The translations under genes were made by a program, and so were the position numbers. Below the pieces are notes generated by a model. That model ran no database searches. It was not told the DNA's origin and saw only the letters and a list, made by a program, of their open reading frames with translations. Shown here in pieces: positions 23,845 through 36,177 of a stretch of 64,000 bases of DNA. This stretch comes from Byssothecium circinans (Eukaryota; Ascomycota; Dothideomycetes; Pleosporales; Massarinaceae): contig ML977028.1 of assembly GCA_010015675.1 (NCBI GenBank), forward strand, positions 24,304 to 88,303, given 5' to 3'. Every line of letters begins with the position of its first letter. The stretch's first letter is position 1.

Positions 23845-25437
23845 GTGAGGACGGCGTGGAGATGGGGATGGGATTCTAGGGGCGTGGGTGGAAAAGAAGA
23901 TGGGAGTGGGAGGTTGAGTGATGGGGAGGAGTATTTGCTCGGCGGTGTTTTTCTGTTTTTCATGCCATATAGCCGTTGAGGTATAGGCAGAACTGCTCTG
24001 AACAGTCCAAGTTGACGGCCTGGCGGCTGCCCTCTGCCATCGGAAAAAATTATCGAAACATGTAAGCTATGTCCCATTGCACTCTCGAAAGCGAATCGCC
24101 CAATTCCGCCTGTGCGTGTAACACTTGCATACTCTCTATCTAGCAGCGACCCACGTCTGAGCAAAAGTATCCACCCGCTCTCTTTCATCTCCCTGCAGCC
24201 TACTACAGCATCAGCGAGGGTATATGATATACGATATCCCCTGCGCCACTCCCGCTTCACTCTTCGCTCTTCCCACTCCCCTCTCCAGCCTCTGTGTTGG
24301 CCGCGGGGAAGTTATCTGCAGTAAGTGCGGCGTCTTTTTCCTCTTATCTCCTAAAGTCCTGAACCCCGTCCGCCTCTTTGAGACTGCGATATAGCGGCGA
24401 ATCTGTGGTTTGGAATCTGCGCTTGTGACCTAGAGTCCTTTGCCTTCCGTGGCGATACCGGCCAAGCTGGTGGCTGGTGGTGGTAGGTACCTATAGTATT
24501 GTGGAGTTAAGGTTTTTTTTGGCGGAGGTAAGCGTTATTGGAAAACAAACGGCTTCGTGCGGAAAAAACTTTCCGTGTACTGATTTTTTCTTCTTTAATT
24601 CAAACGTCTGTGATATGGTGAGTTCTAGTGAAGGCTGGAGGTATTGTATCCACTACTGTCTCCTGCGGATGGGGTGTTGTGGAGCGCTGCTGGGCGCATA
24701 TCTTAATCCAATAGCTACATTATAAGATATTTGAAATCTTAAATACTAGGATCCCAAGCATCAACTACTTACCCTTGAGGTGGGGTAGATTAAGGGCACT
24801 TATGACAAGAGGTGAGGGCACGTGTGCATTATTGGGAAGGCTGTTAGCGTCTTGTTTGCGCTTTGTAGAGTTTCAAAGTTCTTGTTATCATCTCTGTTTA
24901 CTGAGCTGTACCTAGGTGCTTTGGTAAGCGACTGCTTTTCTGCTCTAATCTATTTTAGGTACAAATATCATTCTATCTTCTGCACTGCTCCTGTGTTTGC
25001 GATTGGTGTTCAAGACTTTCTTGATTGACGCCTTGCGGCCTCGGGACCTCGGGAGAGATTCACTCACGTGATCCGGTCATTCACCCAATCACCAACTCAT
25101 CCCATTCCGACACAAAACGCCACAAGCGAACAATCTCGCAACCTTAAAGTGGTGGTCTGATTGGGTGGCGTGGCCATGCTCGATCAGGTAAAGACTGGCC
25201 GAGATGAAGCCGCATCCCCACCTTTTCCTCTCCGCCTTTCCCAACGTCATGCTTCTTTGACCCTCCTTTCTTGCTGCTTTTTGTTTCCCTTGCAGATTGT
25301 TTTCGTTTTGCGCTCAAGCGTTGCCATTGAGTTACTGTGTCGCCTATAGTGGATTCTGTTGCCAGCGTTTCGCGATGTCGATCTCCTAACACGCGTCGAA
25401 GGACCGGGTGCCGTTCACCAAACCTTGCATCTATCAC
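23845..25437. other. Intergenic, no supported gene
   Basis: 3' region of the SANT gene and promoter of the Zn2Cys6 gene, with an AT-richer middle (about 24.5-25.0 kb). Only short open frames. Confidence 0.5.
25064..25071. promoter_or_regulatory. TCACGTGA E-box palindrome
   Basis: CACGTG core 374 bp upstream of the Zn2Cys6 gene start. Function inferred from the motif only. Confidence 0.35.
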
Positions 25438-27288
25438 ATGAAGTCCATGGCGCCACGGAAAGGCACACGAAAAGCCTGCGACCCATGTTCGGTGCGAAAA
25501 GTGCGATGCGACGGCTTTCAACCATGTTCGCGCTGTTCAGCTGCGAATTGGGAATGCACGTATCTCAAAACGCATGGAAAGTCCGGACCCAAGGGGCCTC
25601 GACGCACGACTGAGACGGCAATCAGAAGACTGCAGGAACGTAGTCGAAGCGAGCTCCAGCATGGAACAGGCAGCGAAAGTGATACAAGTCTCGACGATGG
25701 GAGCCCGAGTACGATTGACTTTCCGCTGCTGGATACGCTGCCTCCCACGAGTGGAGGGAGTTTGAATGGATTGAGCTGGCCAGACATGTTTAATCCCATG
25801 TTTCCATGTGTGAGGGAAGAGCCGCAGAGGGTTGCGACGGCTTCGATTTCATATTATCTGGAAATCTATCAAGCACGCGGATATTCGATATGGCCTGTTG
25901 TCGACACTGAGATGCTGCTTGCTCGCCTTTTAACACACCCCGATGACATGGAAGCATATGGATTGGCGACCGCTATATGTGCTGCAGCTATCAGCCAGTT
26001 CCAGATCGACGCCGAACCTGGTAGTCCCGTGGAGGGCCACTTTAGAGTCTCGAGCGCTTTGTTCGAGAGCGAAGCAAAAACAGCTAGGAAGATGTCGGAT
26101 CATATGGAGAATATCACGATATGGTCGCTACTGAGCACATTCTTCCTGCACGTATACTCTGCTGACACGGGGCGTATGTCCGCTTCGACGGTCTTGCTAG
26201 GCGAAGCAATTACGAAAGCGCATATTATTGGTCTTCATAAGCCAGGATACTATTTGGGTATGGACGAGGGCCAACGACAGCATCATTTGAGGGTTTACTG
26301 GCTTCTTTTCATCACGGAAAGGTATATTCCTCAACTCCAGAGTGGCAATGGGTATCTGCTGATTTGTACCTAGAGCTCATTCAATCCAGCACGATGTACC
26401 AACCATGCTCAAACGATCTCCAGACCTCCCACCCCTAGAAAATCTAAACGACGGCACTATAACCCCTGCCTTCGTCCAACTGTGTCGCCTCTTCAACATC
26501 CTAGATGCGACAATCACCGCCGACCCCTCATCAGCCCGCAGCGCCTTGACCCTCGCTCAACAACAACTCAGCGACGAATCCCCCTCTCTTGCATTAGATA
26601 ATGAGCTTCAAAGAGCAGATATCTCCATGACGCAACAATGGATGCGCATTTTCCTCTGGCAACACGCTTTGAATGTGACGAATCTGCGATCAACGACTGT
26701 GGATAATGAGTTCTCGTTTGGGTTTCCGAACACGGTGGCGCATAGTACATTGAGCTTTTTAAGAACTCTGCCAAGAGAAAGCTTGGAAGCTCATGGGCCG
26801 GGAATGGTAAGATATGCATTCCTTTATTCTCCCTAGGCACAAGAAGCAGCAACATCAGCATCAAACCCTCCTCAATATGCCATCACGCTCTCCCTTCCAA
26901 CCCTCCTCCACAACTGACACCACCCCAGGAGTCCAAACTCTCTGACATAGCAAACTCCCTCGCCGACGTAATGATATGCGTTCCTTCCCTCAACCAAACC
27001 TCGCACTTCGGCATCGGTCCCAGAGACCTCATCCATTCCCTCTCGACACTCCTCTCTTCCTTTCGAGGCGGCAACCCTGCAGTCATGAATATCCTGCAAG
27101 AGAAACTCGGGACGCTGGGTCTTGCGGTTTCGGCGCCGCGGAAGCTGCTAGAGTTGTCGAGTTCGGAGGAGGATGAGCGGCAGGAGTGGAAAGTGTCGCC
27201 GGTGACGAAGTTGGGAGGGTGGGGTGACGTTGGTGGTATGGCGGTAGTTTTGGAGCCGGGTGCGAGGGGGGTGATGTTGGGGCTCTGA
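25438..27288 (+). CDS. Zn2Cys6 fungal transcription factor
   Basis: Exons 25438-26321, 26374-26806 and 26929-27288 (introns 26322-26373 and 26807-26928) encode 558 residues. The zinc cluster is textbook: Cys14, 17, 24, 30, 33 and 40 (C-X2-C-X6-C-X5-C-X2-C-X6-C) in ACDPCSVRKVRCDGFQPCSR. It is followed by a Gly-Pro-Lys-Gly-Pro-Arg linker of the type seen in sugar-utilisation regulators. The middle, about residues 130-330, resembles the fungal-specific regulatory domain, with YYLEIYQARGYSIWPVVD and RVYWLLFITERAHSIQ across the first intron. The frame is continuous only if both introns are removed. An in-frame Met four codons later is another possible start. The target genes are unknown; the next genes are a permease and an oxygenase. 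Confidence 0.9.
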
Positions 27289-28213
27289 GGGCTGGGGTTT
27301 ACAGGTTGGACGGTGGTGTTGAATCCTTTGTGCTTCAGGTTGGTTAGTGATTTACGTGGATCTGGACTTGGAAATTCTGGGTGGAAGCCTTTAAGCATCA
27401 ATGTCATGGTGGGAAATACCCGGCAAGCGGTTGGGAGGGTTCGGAGTTGTTCGTCAATCTATTGTTTTCTTGAAGTGAGCACCCCGTCTCACTGAGAAGG
27501 TTTGGAAGTCTTTGAGGAGTGTACGTTGAAGGAGGGCTCATTTTGAGGGAGTTCTTTTCCGGAGCTGGCAGGTGGAAATCTCACTCCCTCCTCATGCTAG
27601 TCTCAGTACTCGTCATCGACTGTAAAGAAATAACTCGTAGGAAAATATAAAAGATGAAAAAGATCTGAATCATTGCGTAGATTAGGAACTTTGGCAAGGT
27701 AGACGTGCTCATCCGGATATAAGCGTCATCGGCGTGAATATCACGTGACTCGATGTATTCACCCTACACAGTATGCTAGCAAAGACTGAAATGACATTCA
27801 TGCGCTTTCTAGTCCGATTTACATCCCATCCTTGCCATTCCCATGGGTCTTCGATTATTCCCAGTACCTAAGCCTATCTCCCGCATTCCCTCCACATCCG
27901 TAGTGCAGATCACCGCGTCAACGAAGCTAAGAATGGCGTGCTGCCCTAAAAGCGTCACAGCCGCATCCACGCACCAATCACCACCATGCAAGCCAACGCG
28001 TCAGTCTCACTGTTATCAGGGCCCCAAGCCCGCATCATCGCATCCCCAGATGATGCCACCTGCTGACAATTGTCACCTCCCATCGAACCTCGTCCGACCA
28101 TGCCTACTACCTTCGCTATGGAGACTACAGCGCACGAAGTCGCCGAGTCTATTAATCCCGTTCTTCCATCTACGCCTTGAGATATTTATGCCCTGGGAAA
28201 GACTCAAGACGAG
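27289..28213. other. Promoter region of the permease gene
   Basis: No gene seen. Contains TCACGTGA at 27741-27748. Confidence 0.5.
27741..27748. promoter_or_regulatory. TCACGTGA E-box palindrome
   Basis: Lies 466 bp upstream of a methionine-permease-like gene. In yeast this sequence is the Cbf1/Met4 site of sulfur-amino-acid genes, so a sulfur link is possible. The same 8-mer also occurs near unrelated genes here. Confidence 0.4.
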
Positions 28214-29994
28214 ATGAATCAAGACCCCTCCTTTTACGACCACTGCACAAACCCCACCGGAATGTCCAACGACACCGAAGATGCCCGTCCACTCCTCGCC
28301 CACTCCCCGTCCCCAACACTAAGCTCCCTCTCCAAAACGCTCCTCGAAACCGACGACGAGGCCTCCTACGGCACTATTCCCCCTACCCTCTCCCGCTCCA
28401 TCGAAGCCGACGTCCTCCCCGAAACCTCAATCCTAGGCCGCACAATAAGCTGGCCCAGCGCGTACATCCTCGTCATCTCCCGCGTAATCGGCAGCGGCAT
28501 CTTCGCGACTCCCGGCGTCATCGTCAAGTCTGTCGGCAGCGTGGGTCTCAGTCTCACTTTATGGGTCGTCGGCGCCATCATTGCTGCCTGCGGCCTCGCC
28601 GTGTCGCTGGAGTATGGTAGTATGCTGCCGAGGTCCGGGGGTGAGAAGGTGTATTTGGAGTTTACGTACCGGCGGCCGCGGTTTTTAGCGAGTACGCTGG
28701 TGGCGGTGCAGGCCGTGTTGCTGGGCTTCACGGCGAGTAATTGTATTGTTTTTGCACAATATACGCTTTTTGCTTTTGGGGTTGAGGCGTCGGATGGGTG
28801 GAGGACGGGGCTTGCTGTTGGTCTCTTGACCGCTATCACTATCGTTCACGGATGTTTTCGGAGGACGGGGATTCGTGTGCAGAACTTCCTGGGATGGATC
28901 AAGGTCGGGCTCGTCGTCTTTATGGCCTTCGCTGGTCTCTTCGTCGTGGTTTTCAAACCTAGAGATGCAGCGGGAAACACAAAAAGCCATTTCCCGAAAA
29001 GCGGGGATCTGTGGAAAGACACCGAGTGGAGTTGGGGTGTTATTTCGACCGCGTTGTTTAAGGTTTTCTACTCGTATGCCGGGCTCAACAACATTAACAA
29101 TGTGCTCAACGAAGTCAAGAATCCGGTTCGGACGCTCAAATCGGTGTCGATTACTGCGTTAGTCACGGCGTGTATCTTGTACCTGTTGGTCAACGTCGCG
29201 TACTTCATCGTAGTACCCTTGGACGAGATCAGGGAAAGTCGAGAGCTGATCTCAGCGCTTTTCTTTGAGCGGAGTTTTGGTCCCAGGCTGGGGAAGACGA
29301 TATTGCCTTTGGCGGTGGCGCTTTCGGGTGCGGGGAATGTCATGGTTGTCACTTTTGCGTTGGTAAGATACCCTGTCTCAATCGAGTCCCAAAGCTAACG
29401 AGTAAAGGCTCGACTAAACCAAGAAATCGCTCGACAAGGCTTCCTCCCCTACTCTAAGATTCTCGCTTCTTCGAAACCTTTCAACGCTCCCATGGGTGGT
29501 CTCATCGTGCACTACATCCCTTCATTACTCGTCATTGTACTACCGCCATCCAAGGACGTCTATTCTTTCATCCTAGAAGTTGAAGGCTATCCCGGAACGA
29601 TTTTCGGCCTTGCAGTATCCATCGGTCTCTTATATCTACGCTACAAACGTCCTGATCTCAAGCGCCCATTCAAAGCATGGAAAACAGCAGTCATCGTCAA
29701 AATTGTACTCGGTTTTGCTCTCCTAGCGGCTCCGTTTTTCCCGCCGAGAGAAGGGACTGAAACGGGAGGGATTTGGTATGCAACCTATGCGGTGGTGGGG
29801 ATAAGCGTGTAAGTGCCACCTTGATTATTGCTCTGGAGTATTGAACTAATGAGCGTAGCATTGTGTTCGGACTAGTTTATTGGTATGTCTGGACGGTATT
29901 GATCCCGAGATGGAAGGGGTATCGTTTGGAAGAAGAGGCGAGTGTCCTAGACGATGGAACGACTGTTACAACTCTTGTTCATGTTCCAAGATGA
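28214..29994 (+). CDS. APC-superfamily amino-acid permease, high-affinity methionine permease type
   Basis: Exons 28214-29362, 29408-29808 and 29859-29994 (introns 29363-29407 and 29809-29858) encode 561 residues. A Ser/Thr-rich cytoplasmic N-terminus of about 75 residues (PLLAHSPSPTLSSLSKTLLE) precedes about 12 TM helices. TM1 carries the APC substrate-binding signature SRVIGSGIFATPGVI, and TM6 has the typical FKVFYSYAGLNNINNVLNEV. ARLNQEIARQGFLPYSKIL follows the first intron. The layout and TM6 sequence match the fungal Mup1-like group of the LAT family, which imports methionine at the plasma membrane. Family certain; methionine as substrate inferred. Confidence 0.9.
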
Positions 29995-30645
29995 GCATTG
30001 AGTTCGTCGGGGCTTTGCATACTCGGAGGCTCGCGGGTTTGGTCTTACCATATTGCATAATAGACGCATATATAGACGTCATACATCTGCATCCTATCTG
30101 ACACCCTCACCTCACCCCACTCATCTCATATCATCTCATCAAAGCTGCAGTGTTAGTATTGATTAGAAGATAATTCTGACATCTCGCAGTCTAATCCATT
30201 TCACTCCGCACCATTCCCCAACCCAACTAATCCAGAGCGTTACACGTACGCGAAACACGCCAGCACGCTGCATTTATCAGCACACCACGACGTCGTCTGA
30301 TATGCGTCTATAACGTCTTTCATAAGTGAAACATGATGTGAACCAATCGCCTCCACAGCGGCACAGGTGCTAAACAAGCGGACGAACAGCGGGCCATCGC
30401 TGGGCTTTGAAATCGATGACTGGATTGGCGCAAAGATGGCGTGCTTGCGGGGAAACTCTGAACGCCGAGGGAGCTTACATATCAATGGGATGGTGCAACG
30501 TCAGACCGGCGACGAATATAAAGAAAGGGGAAAAGTCATGGGAGGGTAACTCATAATCCCATACGCAAATATTGCATTTGACTATACTTTCGCATTAGCT
30601 TATCTCCACGCTCGAAATTTTGATATTAGATCCGTGGTATCCAAC
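29995..30645. other. Promoter region of the CmcJ-like gene
   Basis: No gene seen. Both flanking genes are on the plus strand. Confidence 0.5.
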
Positions 30646-31694
30646 ATGGCGACAGCAGCAGTCCAACAGCCCCAATCAACCCCCTCATTCAGCCCGCAGC
30701 AGTCCCTCAACCCCACTACCACAGCCACTTCCGCTGCACCACCCGCCAAGCCCCAAGACGTTGAAACAACTCTCCACTACTTCAAACCCAACGCCGACGG
30801 CTCACCACCAGCACCTACCTACACCGACAGACCCGAAACCTACATCCGGCCCTCTGAAGAACATCCAGCTACAGTCCACGATGTAAGAGGCCAGGAAGAA
30901 AAGTTCACCCTCGACGGGAACGGTTTCCAGTTCTACAAGCATACGAGTGCAGAGAAAGCTTTCATAGACGACGAGGAGGTCAAACGCGTGTATTATCCAG
31001 AGACTGAACAGTTGCTGAAGGATGCGTAGGTTTTCCCGTCATATGCCAAGGGCGTATGTACAGCGATGTAATACTGACGATGAAAAGGACTGGCGCTTCA
31101 AAGATCTTCATCTTCGATCATACGATCCGTCGTCAGCCCCCAGAGACATCCGCCAACCCATCGGTCAGCCGCCAGCTCCGCGGCCCTGTCCAGCGCGTGC
31201 ATATCGATCAATCGTATAGCGCCGCCCTGAGTCGCGTTCCGCATCATTTACCCGAGGAGGCGGAGAAGTTGCTAAAGAGCCGCATTCAAATCATCAATGT
31301 ATGGCGACCAATCAAGACAGTCCAACGGGACCCATTGGCTGTTGCGGAGGCGAACAGTGTTAGCGATGATAGTCTTGTTGTGACTCCGCTCATTTACCCC
31401 AATCGGAAGGGCGAGACGTTGGCCGTGAAGTATGATCCGAAGCACAAGTAAGTCCCGATTGGTTGTTACGGAGTGGTCGAGGTGCGAATACTGATATCGA
31501 ACAGGTGGTACTACAAGTCTGGGCTTACTCCTGAGGAGGTGTTGTTCATCAAGTGCTTTGACTCGAAGCTTGATGGTAGGGCGAGACGCGTTCCCCACAC
31601 TGCGTTCGCCATCCCTGGGACCGAGGACAAGGAGGGTCGTGAGAGTATTGAAGTCCGGGCGTTGGTGTTCCATGAGAATGAATCCCTGGAGTGA
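30646..31694 (+). CDS. CmcJ/AsaB/NvfI-family oxygenase-like protein
   Basis: Exons 30646-31025, 31088-31447 and 31505-31694 (introns 31026-31087 and 31448-31504) encode 309 residues, the usual size. Family hallmarks in order: TTLHYFKPNADG near residue 42; KRVYYPETEQLLKDATGASK across the first intron; IFDHTIRR; VHIDQSYSAAL, whose His and Asp are the likely iron ligands; and IQIINVWRPIKTVQRDPLAV. WYYKSGLTPEEVLFIKCFDS and RVPHTAFAIPG, with the likely third ligand His, come last. Relatives act in fungal secondary metabolism and in cephamycin methoxylation as non-heme iron, 2-oxoglutarate-type enzymes. No synthase gene lies nearby, so the substrate is unknown. Confidence 0.9.
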
Positions 31695-32061
31695 TTGGGA
31701 TGAAGATGTAATGATGTTGATTAATTTGATCCGCGAACTTGAGAAATCCGTAATTTGTATATCCAGGCTTTTGGCAAATAACTGTAGAGGAAACAATGAA
31801 GTCAATTCCACCCGGAAAATGTGTACAAGTGGAAGCTGAAGGGATACAATTGTGTACAGAAGTAGTATTACATGGAGTTGAGGTGAAGTAGACCGACACG
31901 TATAGTTTCACAGGATTAGGGTGAGAGTATTAGAAACCTCCCCTCGAAAGGATGGGAAGCGTACCGGGGCTTTTGATACACGGCTGGACAGGGGAAAATA
32001 GAAACTCCGAATTGAACTCCAAAGATGCTCGAGAGAAGGATATTCGTACTTATCCGCGAGA
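31695..32061. other. Convergent intergenic region
   Basis: 367 bp between converging genes; presumably both 3' UTRs. Nothing else seen. Confidence 0.5.
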
Positions 32062-33258
32062 TTACAGAGCGGACCTTGGGGTGTAGCTCCATTCCCTCGT
32101 CGTGTCTTTGATTATACCTTTGCACCATAGGCAGAACGAATTTGGGGTCATGGTAGGGATAAGTCTGTTATTACAGTTGTGACAGGCGTTGACCATGTTT
32201 TCTGAACCCTTAAAGCGGCGTTGTTCGTCCTGATAGCAGGGTAGGCAAAGCCAGCGATCCAAGAACTGCTTCCGCAATGTACAATGACATGGTGGTGACC
32301 GAACTGTGCAGTGCAGGCATGTCCACCTTTTGCGCCCTTCGCTGACATCCCAAAAGGCTTGCGTAACAGGGGATGGATGAGGTTCGGCGGATGTGGTCGA
32401 AAGGCTCAATTGACCCAGGCCCAGATCAAAATCAAGGATGGAATCCACAGATTGGATTTTTGCAGCTCTATTGCTCTCGAGAGGAGTATCGAGGAAGCCT
32501 TGATCATGATAGGGCATCGTAGGCATCTAGGCAAGGGATCCAAAGTCAGCAAAGCTCGTCCAGAGGGATTCCAGTGCGTTTCGTGTCAGAAGATAAGACC
32601 GAGGACGTAGATCTCCATGCTGGACGTAGTTTCTACTGGGGAGTTAACGTACAATCGCGTTACTGCCTGGATCACCGATGACAGAATCGACCTTGTCAGT
32701 CGGCATATGCGCAGGTGTCAGCACCCTCATCTCGGGCGCAGAGAGCAATGCAAAGCCACTAAACTCCGAAAGATCGTCGGGTTCGTCGGGCTGTTGCTCA
32801 ATACTGCCGTACACACAGTGTATACGGCACTCGTTGCAGGTCATGCGTGCACAGCTGGAGCACGGTCTGCTTTCGATGCTTCCCGTGGTGTCTCTGGCGC
32901 CGCACTGAATAAATTCGGTACAATTATATTGATCGAAGTAGACGGACTTTTTATGCAGCGCATTCCGGATTGCGACGCCTAGGCCTGCGCATTGCATTTT
33001 GCTGAGCAGGTTGGTGCGGCTCTCTTTACTGGAGAAGATGGCTTTGTACGTCGACTTGGAGGTCGCTGCAAGGGCATACAGATCCTGGGGATAGAGATTC
33101 GATGCTATGACGACAAGCAGCCCGTATTGAGCGAGGACTCGTATCAGGCGACATGATTTGTTGTTTGTATCTGGGTCGTCCTTGTTGACCTTCTGCTTCT
33201 GAGCGTGAGCGCAGACTAGCTCTTGCGATGCCTTCCTCTTCATTGTATGTGGACTCAT
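32062..33258 (-). CDS. F-box-like cysteine-rich protein, lineage-specific
   Basis: Exons 33258-32653 and 32526-32062 (intron 32527-32652, GTACGT...CCTAG) encode 356 residues. The start at 33258 was chosen because the longer frame opens without an ATG. A helical segment near residues 50-95 (LYPQDLYALAATSKSTYKAI) resembles the F-box-like domain of a large dothideomycete hypothetical family. Cys pairs follow: CSSCARMTCNECRIHC in exon 1, then CLHC, PPCHC, CLPC, CHNC and CLWC in exon 2. These are spaced as in zinc-binding modules. A substrate-receptor role in ubiquitination is possible but not shown. A degraded relative lies at 35.2-35.5 kb. Confidence 0.78.
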
Positions 33259-34368
33259 GGTGTCAAGAGTGAGGTTGCTGAATGATGCGCAAGATGGAAA
33301 GAGAAGTCGAGGCACGTGCCCGTGGCGCTTTTTGGGCTCGGGCTACCCAGAGCCGCTGCGCCTGTGCAAAACGAACAAGTGCTTAGCAGAGAAACGAGAA
33401 ACGATTAGAAGACGAAGTCAAGAGCTACAAGCGCTACTTCGAGATGATGATCGTAGTTCGAGAGGCCATGAAGTGCAAGTCCAGATATGGTATAGCCGCG
33501 TCCGGCATAGCATCAGGGCCGTGTATGGTGAGGTCGAGGTGAAGGAAGGGTCACCGAACAAAATAAATGCGGGAAGATATGGAGCGTAAAGCATACGCTT
33601 CTACTCCTATAAGCTTCATCGGGTGAAGTTGGAGGTGCAGCCGAGCGCAAAAACGCAAAGATCAATAGGAAATCAATACATACTTAAAAGTGTGTGTTGT
33701 AGCTTTCAGTTCCAAGCGTTCAGCACGCCTCCAGTAAAGCGCTTCCTGCGCTTTTCAGATCGGGATCCATAGTTGTGATGAAGATTTTGAGTATGTGTCA
33801 GGTGGTGGAAGAAAATTTTCGGGCAGGTTCGGGAGACGCCTCGTAATGACGGTCAGACGGAAGAAACGTCGGCTTCTTAGTCGAACGATAGCCGAAGAGG
33901 TTACAAGCTCATCGGCGGCACGAGCAGCAGGTGTAAGGCGACGAAAAGATGGAAAGTCGTTTGATGGGGGTGAGTCGAAAATTGTCAAGCCGGAGATGTT
34001 TCCGAAAGGTCACGAGTATTGCCAAGACTTTAGTGACTAAGCATTGGACCTCGGCCTCTTTTTTCATCCCAAACTCAACGGAACTCATCAAGGCACCGTG
34101 TCAATCTCATTCTGTCGCATTCGGCATTGATGTTCTTCTCAATGCTGCGGGTATTCCGAGCCCACAAAAATAGTCGAGTCCTCCTGCGCGTATGCAAATG
34201 TCAGATTGGCAGATCTTCATCTTCCATCAGCAGCATCACATGCGAATTTTAACAAGCGTCACTATTCCGAACAAGCTTGAACTCTTTGTATTTGCTACCT
34301 TGTCAAGTCTTAGCCAATACCCTATTCGTGCCCTCAACATGTTCAACACTCCATCTTTCCAGGACTCC
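33259..34368. other. Intergenic, no supported gene
   Basis: Contains open frames such as plus 33257-33589 and plus 33795-34040, without recognisable motifs or splice context. Confidence 0.4.
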
Positions 34369-34581
34369 TCACTTTTCTTCGGGAATCGAATAGCAACACC
34401 CAATGTCAAGGACGTTGTAAAAGGTACAGTCGCGTTGGACCCAAAACCCGCCCAAATCGTAGCACTTCGTCTTCGTGGAACAAATACCGGATGGGTCAGA
34501 CCGACCACAAGGAGCGGGGTATGGATCCTTTGGAGCAGCGAGAGCGATAGCGAGAAGTGCGGAGACGATAAAGAGTTTCAT
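34369..34581 (-). CDS. Small secreted cysteine-rich protein (effector-like candidate)
   Basis: Single-exon 70-residue protein starting at the ATG at 34581. The longer frame upstream has no signal peptide at its start. A signal peptide (MKLFIVSALLAIALAAP) covers about residues 1-16. The mature part has six Cys in the order C, C, C, C, CC (PCGRSDPSGICSTKTKCYDL, then DCTFYN and GCCYS), enough for three disulfides. Size and pattern fit fungal secreted effector or antimicrobial-like proteins, but no family is recognised. It sits alone in an AT-rich, gene-poor stretch, a usual setting for such genes. Expression and secretion are unproven. Confidence 0.7.
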   Translation of the reverse strand: MKLFIVSALLAIALAAPKDPYPAPCGRSDPSGICSTKTKCYDLGGFWVQRDCTFYNVLDIGCCYSIPEEK

Positions 34582-35211
34582 TGCCGGTGTCGTAGACCGA
34601 TAGGTTTGATCAAAGAGGTGTCTTTGGTTGGTGGTTGACAGGAGAGAAGTATCGGGGCTTGCGAAGCTCTCGTAGGGGGATGTTTGGCGTTTGGTAAGTG
34701 TGCGCAGACTGGTCACTTCACTAATTTCATATTACAGTGACCATCTCCTGAATTATATATCTCAGAGAGTCTTCTCATGCATAACCTGATTCATCTGTCT
34801 GCCCTTTTACGCCGTCATTGAAAGGTCGAACACGAACTCTCAATATCGCAAGGCCTAATATAATGACCGTATCTCGTATCTCGATGCATCGACCAATACC
34901 ATGCCTGAAATGACTATTAAGGTCTACTCGTGTGCTCATTCAGGAAAGCATTACTATCAAACCGTGCCACATGCCACTCAATATAATTGGTCTAGGGCTC
35001 GCTTGGATCATCCCCAAATTGGATTTCATCTATACATATTGCATGATGTCACTTGCCAGAGTACTACCATCGACTTCGCTTGTTCTACCCTTCCAAGAAT
35101 CGAACCTAGATAAGGAGTTTCTTTACAGTTGGACTAGGCCGCAAAACTTAGTGTCGTATTATTGTAGAGTTCAGAAACACTACGTATTGGAGACACGATA
35201 AGGGATACGGA
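34582..35211. other. AT-rich spacer
   Basis: No gene. A weak match to tRNA A-box and B-box promoter sequences lies on the minus strand at about 35096-35141, but no cloverleaf can be drawn. Confidence 0.4.
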
Positions 35212-35535
35212 CTACAGAAAGCACAACAAGACCTCCGACACCACACATAACCAGGTCTCTGTATTCCCGTCGCTGTTGCGTGGAGCGTTTGAGCAGGACT
35301 TGTCCGCAACATGTTTGATCTTCTCATACCGATGTGCGACCCCCCAGCCGCAGCAATGAGACTCGGAACTCAGGTTGATCCATCGCTGGTTGATCGCAAG
35401 GGTTAACTCCCAGCATGATTTCGAGGCCCGCGCAAGATAGCAGAGGTCGATAGAGACAGAGTATTTGGCAATGCGTTTGAGTACGTCGTACTGGCTGACA
35501 CGCCTCAATAAAAATAGTCGTATCGTAGTATTCAA
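35212..35535 (-). pseudogene. Relic of the F-box-like cysteine-rich family
   Basis: The frame reads VLKRIAKY, LCYLARASKS, then INLSSESHCCGWGV. The intact gene at 32.1-33.3 kb reads VLAQYG, LYALAATSKS, then NLLSKMQCAGLGV, with similar spacing. No Met-initiated full-length frame, no cysteine-pair C-terminus and no second exon were found. It is probably a decayed relative. The similarity is short, so the call is tentative. Confidence 0.45.
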
Positions 35536-36177
35536 AATCTTTCAGCGAAAGAGGGATAAGATGCTGACACTTCTGGCATAGTAAAACCCCTAAAAGGGCG
35601 TAATGATTAGCTATAAAAATAAAAATATACTTTGGCACCGCTAGAATCCCGAAGGAGAATAAAGCCGGAAACCCGAAAGGCAGAATTCATGCGAATCTGG
35701 TCGATGGGAGATGAACAGCTCAACCCTCGTCAACGTGTTTGGTGAGTCTGCGAAATGACCGCTACTACTCGGAGAGGAACGCTGTAGATTTTGAGCCTAG
35801 AAAATTATAAATAGTATAGTGAACAGGGATTGAATCGATAGTAGAGCATATTGAAGTTGCGCACCAAGGCAACGTTCCACGGGTACTTAGTCTTCCAATG
35901 CGATGTCTTGGTTACTATACACCGAAGTGAGTGGATGACTACTTACGTCTCTAACGTACGAGTTCTGCGGTATTGTCACTCCTCGACATGAGTTCCAGTA
36001 GTTGAAGATTAATTATGGAGATAATTTTAACCTACGTCTACAGCGAATGGGAAAAACACTCCCCGTAGGCTACGAAGTATGAGGCGAGGAGGAGGAAATA
36101 AGAGGTACGTAACATAAGCTGACCGCGAACAAGCTTCGCGCTTAGCCGCACCATAGGATTGAGTACCATCATGTTGC
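35536..36177. other. AT-rich spacer
   Basis: No supported gene; presumably includes the 3' UTR of the four-TM protein gene on the minus strand. Confidence 0.4.

Noticed and set aside
25438..31694. Secondary-metabolite gene cluster
   Set aside because: No polyketide, peptide or terpene synthase within the window; listed only as a possible small functional set.
35096..35141. tRNA-like A-box and B-box on the minus strand
   Set aside because: A cloverleaf with a 7-bp acceptor stem cannot be formed; at best a tRNA-derived relic.
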